Source: CAZTAO01 sp964611645
GTDB lineage: Bacteria; Armatimonadota; UBA5829
Assembly (NCBI GenBank): GCA_964611645.1
Contig: CAZTAO010000040.1
Coordinates: 1 to 43,663 of the forward strand
Direction of reading: 5' to 3'
Length of the DNA: 43,663 bases
In this document: positions 32,171 through 41,024 of the stretch, one piece after another
Layout: every line of letters begins with the position of its first letter
Position numbering within the stretch: the stretch's first letter is position 1
The notes under the pieces: generated by a model
What the model saw: the letters and a program-made list of their open reading frames with translations, nothing else
The model's database searches: none
What the model was told of the DNA's origin: nothing
Position numbers and translations under genes: made by a program

Positions 32171-34198
32171 ATGATTGAGAAATTCATCACAGTAGATGGC
32201 ATCAGAGTAGAACTGGATGGCGAGACGAATCTCCTTGAGGTTATCCGCAAGGCCGGTATCGACCTGCCCACATTCTGCTACCATTCGGAACTGTCCGTTT
32301 ACGGCGCGTGCCGTATGTGTATATGCGAAGTCGAGGGCCGTGGACTGCAGGCGACCTGCTCCACCCCGCCCGAGGCTGGGATGGTCATTCACACCAACAC
32401 CGAGAAGACCATGCGCATCCGCAGAATGGCGCTGGAACTGCTGCTAGCCAGCCACGAAGGCAACTGCCAGACCTGCGAGAAGAACACCAACTGCCGCCTG
32501 CAATCGCTGGCCGAGAAGCTGGGTGTGAAGGAAGTGCGGTTCACGCAGGACTCCGAGCCGATGCCTCTGGACCTCTCCAACAAGTCGTTGGTAAGGGACC
32601 CGAACAAGTGCATCCTGTGCGGTGACTGCGTGAGGATGTGCAAGGAAGTTCAGGGAATCGGCGTTCTGGACTTCGTGGGGCGCGGTTCCAACGTGGTTGT
32701 CAGCCCCGCTTTTGGCAAGTGCCTGAATGAAGTAGAGTGCGTGTATTGTGGACAGTGCGCCTCGTGCTGCCCGACAGGCGCGCTCACGGTCCGCAGCGAA
32801 GTCGACACAGTCTGGAAAGCGATTCACGACAAGGGCAAAGTGGTTGTCGTGCAGGTTGCGCCGGCCATCCGGACAGCCATCGGCGAGTCATTCGGGATTC
32901 TGGACGGCGAACTGGCGATGGGCAAGCTTGCCGCCGCGCTGAGAAGGCTTGGCTTTGACCGGGTCTATGACACATCGTTCACGGCTGACCTTACCACCAT
33001 CGAGGAAGGAACCGAGTTCCTGACACGCCTCAAGAACGGCGAGAAGTTGCCGCAGTTTACAAGCTGCTGCCCGGCGTGGGTGAAGTATGCCGAGCAGTTC
33101 TATCCGGAGTATATCGAGAACCTCTCAAGCTGCAAGAGCCCGCAGCAGATGTTCGGTTCGCTGGCACGGAAACTCCTGCCCTCGGAGCTTGAAGTCGCGC
33201 CGGAGAATATGATGGTCGTCTCCGTTATGCCGTGCACCGCGAAGAAGTTTGAGGCCGGCAGACCCGAGCACGCACAGAACGGCCAGCCCGATGTAGACGT
33301 GGTTCTCACCACCCAGGAGTTGATCAAGATGATCAACCAGGGTGGGATTATGTTCTCGCAGCTCAGGCCTGAGAGCCTGGATATGCCGTTCGGTTTCAAG
33401 ACCGGCGCCGGGATTATCTTCGGAGCAAGCGGCGGGGTGGCTGAGGCTGTTCTGAGGCTTGCGACGGCCGCCGAGAACCCCAAGGACCAGAGCTACGAGT
33501 TCCACGCAGTTCGAGGGCTTGAAGGGATCAAAGAAGCTGAGGTCACGATCAACGGACGAGTGGTGAAGCTGGCTGTGGTGAACGGACTCGCGAACACCAA
33601 GGAGTTGGTTGAGAAGATCAAGAGCGGAGAGGCCCAGTATGACATAGTGGAAGTGATGTCCTGCCGGGGCGGCTGCATCGGCGGCGGCGGACAGCCGTTG
33701 CCCAACGATATGGATGCCCGCGAACGTCGGAAGAACGCGCTCTACGACTGTGACAGCGTCCAGGCGCTCCACAATGCCGCTGACAACCCGTTCGTGCAGG
33801 AAGCTTATCGCAAGTGGCTTGATACACCCAACAGCCACACCGCGCACCAACTGCTGCACACTACCTACAAGCACCGCCGAAGACTGACAGGCGAAGTGAT
33901 CGATGTTCAGGAAGGCGGAGCTAAGGAACGAGTGGATGTGAGGGTATGCGTGGGGACCTGCTGCTACAACAACGGCTCCTACGACACAATGCAGAAGCTG
34001 ATGAAGCTTGCGGATGACCAGGGTTTAGGTGAGAAGATCGACTTCAAGGCCAGTTTCTGCTTTGAGAACTGCAATGAGGGACCGAATGTCGAGGTAGACG
34101 GAATCCTGCACAGCGGGGTAACACCCGAATCGGCGAAGAAGCTGATGGCTGAAGTCATAGAGCCACTGATCGCTCCGGCCAAGGTTCCAGCCGGCTAG
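32171..34198 (+). CDS. hydA: [FeFe]-hydrogenase catalytic subunit (trimeric, group A3-like)
   Basis: Hydrogenase of 675 residues. A [2Fe-2S] NuoG-like domain at the N-terminus (CYHSELSVYGACRMC) leads to a His-Cys3 [4Fe-4S] site (HEGNCQTCEKNTNC) and two [4Fe-4S] clusters (CILCGDCVRMC, CVYCGQCASCC). The H-cluster motifs are all intact: TSCCPAW (Cys299/Cys300), MPCTAKKFE (Cys355) and MSCRGGCIGGGGQP (Cys498/Cys502). A C-terminal thioredoxin-like [2Fe-2S] domain (CVGTCC...CFENC) is the hallmark of multimeric bifurcating enzymes such as Thermotoga HydA. The ATG at 32171 is taken because it begins the conserved N-terminus 11 bp after hydB. The HydEFG maturases are not in this window. Confidence 0.96.
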   Translation: MIEKFITVDGIRVELDGETNLLEVIRKAGIDLPTFCYHSELSVYGACRMCICEVEGRGLQATCSTPPEAGMVIHTNTEKTMRIRRMALELLLASHEGNCQTCEKNTNCRLQSLAEKLGVKEVRFTQDSEPMPLDLSNKSLVRDPNKCILCGDCVRMCKEVQGIGVLDFVGRGSNVVVSPAFGKCLNEVECVYCGQCASCCPTGALTVRSEVDTVWKAIHDKGKVVVVQVAPAIRTAIGESFGILDGELAMGKLAAALRRLGFDRVYDTSFTADLTTIEEGTEFLTRLKNGEKLPQFTSCCPAWVKYAEQFYPEYIENLSSCKSPQQMFGSLARKLLPSELEVAPENMMVVSVMPCTAKKFEAGRPEHAQNGQPDVDVVLTTQELIKMINQGGIMFSQLRPESLDMPFGFKTGAGIIFGASGGVAEAVLRLATAAENPKDQSYEFHAVRGLEGIKEAEVTINGRVVKLAVVNGLANTKELVEKIKSGEAQYDIVEVMSCRGGCIGGGGQPLPNDMDARERRKNALYDCDSVQALHNAADNPFVQEAYRKWLDTPNSHTAHQLLHTTYKHRRRLTGEVIDVQEGGAKERVDVRVCVGTCCYNNGSYDTMQKLMKLADDQGLGEKIDFKASFCFENCNEGPNVEVDGILHSGVTPESAKKLMAEVIEPLIAPAKVPAG

Positions 34199-34224
34199 GC
34201 TACCACAGATAGCGCGGCTGATAC

Positions 34225-34260
34225 ACAGGGGACGATCTCACGATTGTCCCCTGTTTGCTT
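34225..34260 (+). terminator. Intrinsic terminator of the rex-hydCBA operon
   Basis: A 13 bp stem (34225-34237 with 34242-34254, one G-T pair) closed by a TCAC loop is followed by TTTGCTTTG. It begins 26 bp after the hydA stop codon. Confidence 0.8.
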
Positions 34261-34265
34261 TGTGG

Positions 34266-34433
34266 CTAGTGTCTGCTGCCCCAGAATCGCTCGTAGATGT
34301 AGTAAGCGATTATCACGGCCACGGCCAGCAGGGCAAACCGGAACACAAAGCCTACTATCACTTTCAACAGGCTCAGAACCACCAGCACCAACGCTACGAA
34401 TATGATTACCTGAAGTATGCGCTGAACAGTCAT
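34266..34433 (-). CDS. Small membrane protein, 55 residues
   Basis: A short gene below usual length cut-offs. It starts at the ATG at 34433, with GGAGAG about eight bases upstream, and ends at the TAG at 34268-34266. The product begins MTVQRILQ and is almost wholly hydrophobic, with two likely membrane helices (about 8-23 and 25-46) split by a single Lys. It ends in a basic/aromatic tail, YYIYERFWGSRH. The ribosome binding site, the length of the hydrophobic frame and the position-specific charge all suggest a real gene. It is divergent from gatC and ends just past the hydA terminator. I recognise no family and propose no function. Confidence 0.6.
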   Translation of the reverse strand: MTVQRILQVIIFVALVLVVLSLLKVIVGFVFRFALLAVAVIIAYYIYERFWGSRH

Positions 34434-34506
34434 CCGCTCTCTCCGGTCAATACCAATTGTGATACCAAGGCGATTATACCACTTCCAGCCATGATTCTCT
34501 CGCGCC

Positions 34507-34535
34507 TGACGCCGTGGCCTCGTATATGTTATAAT
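34507..34535 (+). promoter_or_regulatory. Promoter of the gatCAB operon
   Basis: A perfect TATAAT (34530-34535) has TGACGC 17 bp upstream (34507-34512), a weak -35. The transcript would begin near 34542, about 30 bases before the TTG start of gatC. Confidence 0.55.
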
Positions 34536-34570
34536 ATCGGCGTTATACTACGCCTGAAGGAGCGCCTCTT

Positions 34571-34861
34571 TTGAAGCTATCCAAGGATGAGATTGCCTCG
34601 ATAGCGCATCTGTCCCGCCTCGAGTTGTCTCAGGAAGAAACCGATGGGTTCACCTCGCATATCAACGTTCTGCTGGAGCATTTCCAGACTCTGCAGGAGC
34701 TTGACACGTCGGGGATCGAGCCTACTTCCCACGTGATACCCGTGTTCAATGTGTTCCGCGATGATGAGGTTAGGGAATCGCTGTCGCCGGAGGATGTGGT
34801 CGCAAACGGCCCTCAGGTAGCAGACAACTGCTTCGTGGTCCCCCGGGTGGTGGAGACGTAG
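34571..34861 (+). CDS. gatC: Aspartyl/glutamyl-tRNA amidotransferase subunit C
   Basis: Subunit C of GatCAB, 96 residues, the usual size. It wraps around the A and B subunits and stabilises the complex that amidates Glu-tRNA(Gln) or Asp-tRNA(Asn). The pattern IAHLSRLELSQEE, then LQELDTSGIEPTSHV and the C-terminal FVVPRVVET is typical. The start is a TTG preceded by AAGGAG eight bases upstream. The gatA ATG follows its stop codon directly, so the genes form a tight operon in the order C-A-B. Confidence 0.95.
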   Translation: MKLSKDEIASIAHLSRLELSQEETDGFTSHINVLLEHFQTLQELDTSGIEPTSHVIPVFNVFRDDEVRESLSPEDVVANGPQVADNCFVVPRVVET

Positions 34862-36331
34862 ATGACAGACAAGCTTCATTTCCTGCCCGCACACGAGCTT
34901 GGGCGGATGATAAAGAGCAAAGAGGTCAGTTCCAGGGAAGTGACCGAGAGCTTCATCGAACGGATCACTCACGTGGACGAGTCTGTTAAGTCCTTCGTCA
35001 CGACCACTTTCGATTCTGCTTTCGCGCAGGCGGATGCGGTGGATGAGGCGATTTCCAGGGGAGAACAGCTTGGGCCGCTTGCCGGTGTGCCTTGCGCCCT
35101 GAAAGACAACCTCAACACGCGCGGCATTCGGACCACCTGCTCCTCGAAGATACTTCACAACTATAAACCTGTGTACGACGCGACCGTGGTGAAGAGGCTG
35201 GCGGCTGCGGGCGTTGTGGCCCTGGGCAAGACCAACCTGGACGAGTTCGCGATGGGTTCCAGCACGGAGAACTCCGGTTTCTTTGTCACACACAACCCGT
35301 GGAATCTGGACACGGTCCCCGGTGGGTCTAGTGGAGGGTCTGCTGCGGCTGCGGCGGCTGATGAATGCGCGTTCTCGCTGGGATCGGACACAGGCGGTTC
35401 AATCAGGCAGCCTGCTTCGTTCTGCGGTGTGGTTGGGCTGAAGCCTACTTATGGCAGAGTCTCCCGATACGGCCTGATTGCGTTTGCATCCTCATTGGAC
35501 CAGATCGGTCCGATCACGAAAGACGTCACCGATTGCGCCCACGTGCTCAATGTGATCGCAGGCAAAGACCCTATGGACTCGACTTCGCTGGATGTCCCCT
35601 GCCCCGACTTCACCAAATCGCTTACCCAGGACGTCAAGGGCCTGAGAATCGGCGTGCCGAAGGAGTTCTTCGGCCAGGGTACGGACCCGGCGGTGGCGGA
35701 TGCAGTCTGGAAGGCCATCGAAGTTCTGCGCGGGCTTGGCGCGGAGTACAAAGAGACATCGATTCCCAGCGTGGACTACGCGCTGCCTGTGTACTATATA
35801 ATCGCTCCGGCGGAGTGCTCCTCCAACCTCGCTCGATACGATGGCGTACGTTATGGCCATCGCGCCAAGGCCGGTGATGTTATCTCGATGTTCAACAAGA
35901 CCCGCGAAGAGGGCTTCGGCGCCGAGGTGAAGCAGCGGATTATGATCGGCACCTACGCTCTCTCTGCGGGGTATTACGATGCGTATTATCTCAAAGCCCA
36001 ACAGGTACGCACACTGCTTCGGCAGGAGTTTGACCGCGCGTTCGGGGAGTTCGATGTCCTGATAACACCCACATCGCCCACCGTCGCTTTCCGTATCGGC
36101 GAGCTTACCGACGACCCGATGGCGATGAAGCTTGCGGATGTTTGCACAATCCCGGTAAACCTTGTTGGAATCCCGGCGATCTCGATCCCTTGTGGCTTCA
36201 AAGACGGCCTCCCTATCGGCCTGCAGATTATGGCGAAGGGGTTGGACGAAGAAACGCTGCTCAGAGTAGCTTATACCTACGAACAAAACACAGACTTTCA
36301 TCAGCGCAAGCCGGCGCTGCAGGCAGGATAG
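34862..36331 (+). CDS. gatA: Aspartyl/glutamyl-tRNA amidotransferase subunit A
   Basis: Glutaminase subunit of GatCAB, 489 residues, which frees ammonia from glutamine for transfer to misacylated tRNA. The amidase-signature catalytic triad is intact: Lys81 (ALKDNLN), Ser156 in GGSSGGSA and nucleophile Ser180 in GSDTGGSIRQ. Length and domain order match standard GatA. The stop codon is directly followed by the gatB ATG. Presence of GatCAB suggests that the organism makes Gln-tRNA, Asn-tRNA or both by the indirect route. Whether GlnRS or AsnRS also exists cannot be seen here. Confidence 0.97.
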   Translation: MTDKLHFLPAHELGRMIKSKEVSSREVTESFIERITHVDESVKSFVTTTFDSAFAQADAVDEAISRGEQLGPLAGVPCALKDNLNTRGIRTTCSSKILHNYKPVYDATVVKRLAAAGVVALGKTNLDEFAMGSSTENSGFFVTHNPWNLDTVPGGSSGGSAAAAAADECAFSLGSDTGGSIRQPASFCGVVGLKPTYGRVSRYGLIAFASSLDQIGPITKDVTDCAHVLNVIAGKDPMDSTSLDVPCPDFTKSLTQDVKGLRIGVPKEFFGQGTDPAVADAVWKAIEVLRGLGAEYKETSIPSVDYALPVYYIIAPAECSSNLARYDGVRYGHRAKAGDVISMFNKTREEGFGAEVKQRIMIGTYALSAGYYDAYYLKAQQVRTLLRQEFDRAFGEFDVLITPTSPTVAFRIGELTDDPMAMKLADVCTIPVNLVGIPAISIPCGFKDGLPIGLQIMAKGLDEETLLRVAYTYEQNTDFHQRKPALQAG

Positions 36332-37786
36332 ATGGTAGAGTACGAACCAGTCATCGGCATGGAAGTGCATGTCGAGCTTCAGACCAAATCAAAAATGTTT
36401 TGTGGGTGTCAGGTAGGATTTGGCGGCGACCCGAACGTGCGCTGCTGCCCTGTATGCCTCGGTCTGCCCGGGAGCCTGCCGGTGCTCAATGAGCGCGCGG
36501 TTGAGTTTATGGCCAAGGCGGCTCTGTCGCTTAACTGCACGGTTGTGGAGCAGTGCATATTCCACCGCAAGAACTACTACTACCCCGACCTGCCCAAGAA
36601 CTACCAGATTTCCCAGTACGACAACCCGCTTGGGATCAACGGCTTTCTCGAGATCAGCGTTGGTGGCAAGACCAAGAAGATATCCATTCGACGCGTTCAC
36701 ATGGAAGAGGACACCGGCAAGCTGCTGCACGTAGAGGGCGGCAAGAGCCTGGTGGACTACAACCGCAGCGGCGTGCCCTTGATGGAAATAGTCACCCAAA
36801 ACCCTCCCCCACCCGGTCTCGACCAGATAGAGTCCGCTGATGAAGCCAGGGAGTACCTGCAGAACCTGCGGCGGATACTGGTCTATCTGGGTGTTTCCGA
36901 CTGCAAGATGGAAGAGGGCAGCCTGCGGTGCGAGCCTAACGTATCGATCAAGCCTAAGGGCGAAACCAAGTTCGGCACCAAGACTGAGATCAAGAACCTC
37001 AACTCATTCCGCGCGGTGCATCTGGGCGTTCAGTATGAGATAGAACGGCAGGAGAAGCAAATTCGGCGTGGGGAGAGAATCGTTCAGGAAACTCGCAGAT
37101 GGGACGACAGCCGCGGCGTCACTGCTGCTATGCGCAGCAAGGAAGTAGAGCAGGAGTATCGGTATTTCCCCGAGCCTGACCTGGCTCCGATCCGGCTGGG
37201 CAAGGAGGTCATCGAAGGGTGGCGTTCAGGGTTGCCAGAGCTGCCGGCGGCGAAGGCTGCGCGATTTGTCACGGAATATGGGATTCAGGAGAAGGATGCG
37301 GCCATTCTTGTGGATACGCCTGAGTTGGCGGCGTTCTTTGATAGCTGTGCCACTGCGGGCAGCGATGCTTCGGCGGTATGTAACTGGATCACGGGCGAGT
37401 TTCTGAGGCTTGTAAATGCGCGGGGAACAGCCATTGAGGATGTGCCGGTAAAGCCTGAGCATCTTGTTGATCTGCTGACGCTTATCGATGCTGGAGTCAT
37501 CCACCGCAACATAGCCAAGGGCGTTTTCGAGACTATGTTCGACACCGGCAAGGCCCCCGCTGCCATTATCGAGGAGCAGGGTCTTAAGCAGGTTACGGAT
37601 GAGGACGCCATATTGAGCGCCGTGAACAGCGTTCTTGAGAACAATCCGCGCGAGGTGGAACGCTTCAAGGGCGGGGACGAAAAACTGGTCGGATGGTTTG
37701 TCGGGCAGGTTATGAGAGAAACCAAGGGCAAGGCAAACCCAGGTGTTGTGAACAAGCTGGTCAAAGACCGGCTGAATATGCTATGA
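36332..37786 (+). CDS. gatB: Aspartyl/glutamyl-tRNA amidotransferase subunit B
   Basis: Kinase-like subunit of GatCAB, 484 residues, which activates the misacylated tRNA with ATP and binds the tRNA. The start pattern EPVIGMEVHVELQTKSKMFC is diagnostic, followed by CPVCLGLPGSLPVLN, the zinc-site cysteines, and YNRSGVPLMEIVT. The helical and YqeY-like C-terminal domains end with GKANPGVVNKLVKDRL. All expected segments are present. A 249 bp gap follows before the next gene. Confidence 0.97.
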   Translation: MVEYEPVIGMEVHVELQTKSKMFCGCQVGFGGDPNVRCCPVCLGLPGSLPVLNERAVEFMAKAALSLNCTVVEQCIFHRKNYYYPDLPKNYQISQYDNPLGINGFLEISVGGKTKKISIRRVHMEEDTGKLLHVEGGKSLVDYNRSGVPLMEIVTQNPPPPGLDQIESADEAREYLQNLRRILVYLGVSDCKMEEGSLRCEPNVSIKPKGETKFGTKTEIKNLNSFRAVHLGVQYEIERQEKQIRRGERIVQETRRWDDSRGVTAAMRSKEVEQEYRYFPEPDLAPIRLGKEVIEGWRSGLPELPAAKAARFVTEYGIQEKDAAILVDTPELAAFFDSCATAGSDASAVCNWITGEFLRLVNARGTAIEDVPVKPEHLVDLLTLIDAGVIHRNIAKGVFETMFDTGKAPAAIIEEQGLKQVTDEDAILSAVNSVLENNPREVERFKGGDEKLVGWFVGQVMRETKGKANPGVVNKLVKDRLNML

Positions 37787-38035
37787 TTTTGTGTCAATCC
37801 GACGCGTGCGCTTCCCACGAACACGAGCGTTGGATGAAGGTGTAGGACTCTTGTCAGAAGGCGACGATAGTAGCCCAGAAGCTTTCAAACCTATATGCCT
37901 AGTTGGCACTTTTTCCACTGAGTGCCTGCCCCCGGCAGCATCATATAGCCTGCCGATGCGGGCTTCGCTTGTACACCCCCATTTTCGGCCACTCACAAGG
38001 CCCATTCCCGTCATCTCCGGAGGTCTCTTTCTGCC
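37787..38035. other. Unexplained 249 bp gap after gatB
   Basis: No convincing gene, tRNA or known RNA is visible. There are short inverted repeats, GGCACT...AGTGCC around 37904-37925 and CTATATG...CATATAG around it, so a structured RNA or leader is possible. An 82-codon frame starting with GTG at 37791 lacks a ribosome binding site and a protein-like composition. CCGGAGG near the end is the ribosome binding site of the next gene. Confidence 0.4.
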
Positions 38036-38782
38036 ATGAGGTTTGGCTGCTTCGGCGACATGGAAACTCTCCCCACAATCCAGGATGCCGGCTACGACTA
38101 TGTCGAGTTGCCGGTGAGGCTGGTCAAACCCGAGGCTCAGGAATTGGAGTTTGAACCATTCCAGGAGTTCCTGCAGTCATTTGAGATAGTGCCGGAGGTG
38201 TGGTCTGATCTTCTTGACGATGAGATGTGGGTATGCGGGCATGAAGTGGACTTCCACCGGATCGAACGCTACCTGCGCTCGGCATTTCACAGGCTCGAGG
38301 AACTGGGCGCGCAGATAGTAGTTTTCCAGGAGAAAGACACGAATGTGCCCAAAGGTTTCCCGAGAGAAGAAGCCCTGAAGCAGATCTCCGACTTCGTCGC
38401 TATCGCGGGAACAATCGCCGGCCAGCACGGGATCACTCTTGCGGTCGCCACATCCTGCGAACCGGACAGCCTGCTGGTGAGTCTGGAGGACGTTGGGACA
38501 CTGGTGAAGTCGCTGGAGCACCCGTTCGCCCAGCTTCTCGCGCAGAGTCACGCGTGCCCCACCCCGTCGGGAGGCCTCTCCATCGCCCACGCCTGGGCTG
38601 ACTATGATGAGGACAACCCGGAGAGCGAAGCACAACTCGCCGCATTTCTTTCGGCTTTGACCGAAAGAGACTACGACGAGCGCGTTACAGTTCGGTGCCC
38701 GGAAGACTCCTTCGGCGACCAATGCCGGGAAGCCCTCTCATTCCTGAAAAATCAGGCACGCAAGCTAAGGCAGCAAGCTTAG
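38036..38782 (+). CDS. Sugar-phosphate isomerase/epimerase-like TIM-barrel protein (degenerate)
   Basis: Protein of 248 residues resembling the xylose isomerase-like (AP endonuclease 2) fold. It begins MRFGCFGDMETLPTIQDAGY followed by DYVELPV, and has a central ELGAQIVVFQ strand and GITLAVATSCEPDSL. The usual metal ligands appear altered: the LALE glutamate and the D-X2-H pair of active members are not evident, and LLAQSHACPTP stands where the latter would be. It may be catalytically inactive or bind another ligand. CCGGAGG upstream supports the ATG. It converges on the next gene with a 4 bp overlap of stop codons. Confidence 0.6.
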   Translation: MRFGCFGDMETLPTIQDAGYDYVELPVRLVKPEAQELEFEPFQEFLQSFEIVPEVWSDLLDDEMWVCGHEVDFHRIERYLRSAFHRLEELGAQIVVFQEKDTNVPKGFPREEALKQISDFVAIAGTIAGQHGITLAVATSCEPDSLLVSLEDVGTLVKSLEHPFAQLLAQSHACPTPSGGLSIAHAWADYDEDNPESEAQLAAFLSALTERDYDERVTVRCPEDSFGDQCREALSFLKNQARKLRQQA

Positions 38783-40839
38783 CCTCCCAGCACCGTCTTG
38801 GGGTCTTTGCGTGACTCATCCAGCATCCTGCCTACCAGGCCCTCCAGGACCGCCCCGGATGCCCACGAATGCCCGCAGAACCACGTGCTGCACGGGCTGC
38901 CGTCCGGGTATCGCTCCAACAACAGAGAGTCGGTGTAGCAGTATCGCTCGTTGATCATCCCACGCCTTCCCCAGTCGTATTGGCCATCGTGGTGAAGATA
39001 GGCCGTAAGGGTCCATCGCACGGTGTCGAAGAGCCTCTGCTGGTAGTATGGATCACCGGTGGCTTCGTAGGCGTGGAGTATGCTGTCGGCGATCTGGCTG
39101 CCCATCGGGTGAATGTGGGAGTTATTCACGGAAGTGACTGACCCGCCGGTGGATACCCAGTTGAGCTTCTTCAGAGGCTCCATCTCCTGCACCACCGCGT
39201 ATGAGAACTTCCACGAGAACTCGAAGTCCAGGCCGAGCAGCAGCTCATCCAGGAAGCGCTTCTCCCCCGTGAGTTCGTGGAGCATTCTGGCGCCCTCGAT
39301 GAAAGCCAAAATCCCCTCCTCGTCGGGGGTCTTGAACGTGTCGTGCGGGCCACCGTAGACGTGGAACTCCTCGACGAACGTCCGGTAGAAATCCATTGCT
39401 CGTCGAGCGGTGTCCAGGTACTTTGCGTCTTTCGTGATCCCGTACAACGATGCGAACGCCGGAACAAACCAGCATCCGCTGAAGCCGTCGGTGTCGAGGT
39501 TCGAGCCGTCTTCCTCGCTGAAAGTGTAGCCGAACGCTCCGTCCGGGGACTGCCGCTCGGCGACTTTGTCGAGCACAGACTGCGCCGAAGCCAGCCAGTT
39601 GGGCTGATCCATACCCGCCGACTTCTCGCACAGGTAACCCAGAAGCAGGTAATGGCAGGTCTGACCGTTCACATAGCCCGAGTGCCCGGGGCATTCCAGG
39701 GCGCCATACCACCAGCCGTGAGTGCTCCACTTCCCCGTGTTGTGGTCGTAGCTATCGAAGAAGAGACCGGTCTGCGGGTTGATGGCGTTGTCGGCGGTGT
39801 TGCTCATTATGTCCCGCGCGCAATCCAGCCACCGGGTGTTGGCCAACTTGTGGCCGGCAGCCAGGACCGGAAATGCAGTCCTCAGACCGCCCGCCCAAGC
39901 GGTGCTGAAGAATGCGACGTCGCTTTCAGATAGTTCGGCTTCCCCGGCGAAGGTGGTCAGGAAGTTGCGGGCGCCTTTGTGGTAGCCGTATTCCACCAAA
40001 GCATCGGTGATAGCCGAAACGCCTTCCTCCACTGTGCCCGCATCCGGAACAGGATCGTGCATTGTCTTGTAGGAGTCTCTGAGAATCCTTGACGCAGCCT
40101 GGGCGCGGGATTCGTGTCCAAACACTGAAACGAATATGGGAGCCCTCACCTCTCCCCTATCGAGATCGACATATCCCTCCGGCCTGCCGAAGTAGTTCCT
40201 GCCTCCGACTGCCGAGTATGTGAACGGCATGTTGGCGAACCCGAGAGACAATGTGAGCCGATGGGGATCGGTGGAGGATGTGCCGATGCCGGTCTTTTCG
40301 GCGACTGTGCCATCAGCGTATCTGCAGACGTCTCTGCCACCCAGGACATAAGCTGAACTGTCTGTGATTACCGAGGTCAGGCCGTGGCTGGATCTGTCGG
40401 TCCTCACGAGCCACTCTTTGGACACCCAGGGCTTCGCCGGACCGCTATTGCTGCCGTTATCGAGCTGCGGGTACATAGCCAGCGGGCTTCTGCCGCCCAG
40501 GTTCCAGCCGTACATGAATGCGGGAACGAATGGGAACCCGCTCTCACCCTCGGGCAATTGCCATATCAGCTTGATATACGCGTGGCCATCACCACTCGCC
40601 TTGAGTGATCCGGACAAAACACCATCAGCCTCTGAGCTATCAAGCTCCAATGACAAAGCCACTTTGCCGTTGCGCCAGTTCACGGAAGATGCTGCGTTCT
40701 CCACGGTCATCGCCTTGCCGCCGTAGACTGAGAAGTTGCCAGGCCGCACCAGGAGCGCGCTCAGCTTGCCGCACTCCTTGCCATCGAAAGATACGCCGAC
40801 TGAGATCGTATCCAGTCGTTTGAATGCCAAAGAACCCAT
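38779..40839 (-). CDS. Unassigned (alpha/alpha)-barrel glycosidase-like protein
   Basis: Cytoplasmic protein of 686 residues with no signal peptide. The first ~260 residues look like a beta-sandwich (LIWQLPEGESGFPFVPAFMY, LGFANMPFTYSAVGGRNYFG). The rest is a helical toroid with repeated aromatic/Gly motifs (FFDSYDHNTGKWSTHGWWYG, GQTCHYLLLGYL, DTDGFSGCWFVPAFASLYG, CSTWFCGHSWASGAVLEGLV), like six-hairpin glycosidases or polysaccharide lyases. I cannot assign a family. Conserved-looking Asp, Glu and Trp clusters make a sugar-active enzyme likely. AAGGGG lies about seven bases before the ATG. The DapA-like gene starts divergently beyond a palindromic repeat. Confidence 0.6.
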   Translation of the reverse strand: MGSLAFKRLDTISVGVSFDGKECGKLSALLVRPGNFSVYGGKAMTVENAASSVNWRNGKVALSLELDSSEADGVLSGSLKASGDGHAYIKLIWQLPEGESGFPFVPAFMYGWNLGGRSPLAMYPQLDNGSNSGPAKPWVSKEWLVRTDRSSHGLTSVITDSSAYVLGGRDVCRYADGTVAEKTGIGTSSTDPHRLTLSLGFANMPFTYSAVGGRNYFGRPEGYVDLDRGEVRAPIFVSVFGHESRAQAASRILRDSYKTMHDPVPDAGTVEEGVSAITDALVEYGYHKGARNFLTTFAGEAELSESDVAFFSTAWAGGLRTAFPVLAAGHKLANTRWLDCARDIMSNTADNAINPQTGLFFDSYDHNTGKWSTHGWWYGALECPGHSGYVNGQTCHYLLLGYLCEKSAGMDQPNWLASAQSVLDKVAERQSPDGAFGYTFSEEDGSNLDTDGFSGCWFVPAFASLYGITKDAKYLDTARRAMDFYRTFVEEFHVYGGPHDTFKTPDEEGILAFIEGARMLHELTGEKRFLDELLLGLDFEFSWKFSYAVVQEMEPLKKLNWVSTGGSVTSVNNSHIHPMGSQIADSILHAYEATGDPYYQQRLFDTVRWTLTAYLHHDGQYDWGRRGMINERYCYTDSLLLERYPDGSPCSTWFCGHSWASGAVLEGLVGRMLDESRKDPKTVLGG

Positions 40840-40977
40840 TGCTTACCCCTTACTACCGAAATCGCTGTTTGAATCAGCCTCGATACGACGCCAATTATAC
40901 CATAAAGCCGGCTGCCGCCGTTGACGTGACAGTTGGCTAACCCCATCTACAAGCCATTGTCTTTTCCCCTCACCCTA

Positions 40978-41010
40978 CCCTCTCCCCGGAGGCCGGGGAG
41001 AGGGAGTTTT
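40978..41010. repeat. Perfect G/C-rich palindrome followed by TTTT
   Basis: CCCTCTCCCCGG (40978-40989) and CCGGGGAGAGGG (40993-41004) are perfect complements around AGG, followed by AGTTTT. It resembles the C-rich palindromes at 7623-7670 and 42071-42105. It lies between divergent genes, so it ends no known gene and is best seen as a dispersed repeat. Confidence 0.75.
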
Positions 41011-41024
41011 CAGCCGGTTGCGCG

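Noticed and set aside
31110..32171. 353-codon minus-strand frame opposite hydB
   Set aside because: Antisense to the conserved hydB frame, with no recognisable domain.
37791..38039. 82-codon frame after gatB
   Set aside because: No ribosome binding site, unusual Pro/Ser/Arg composition and no family; its overlap with the next start looks accidental.
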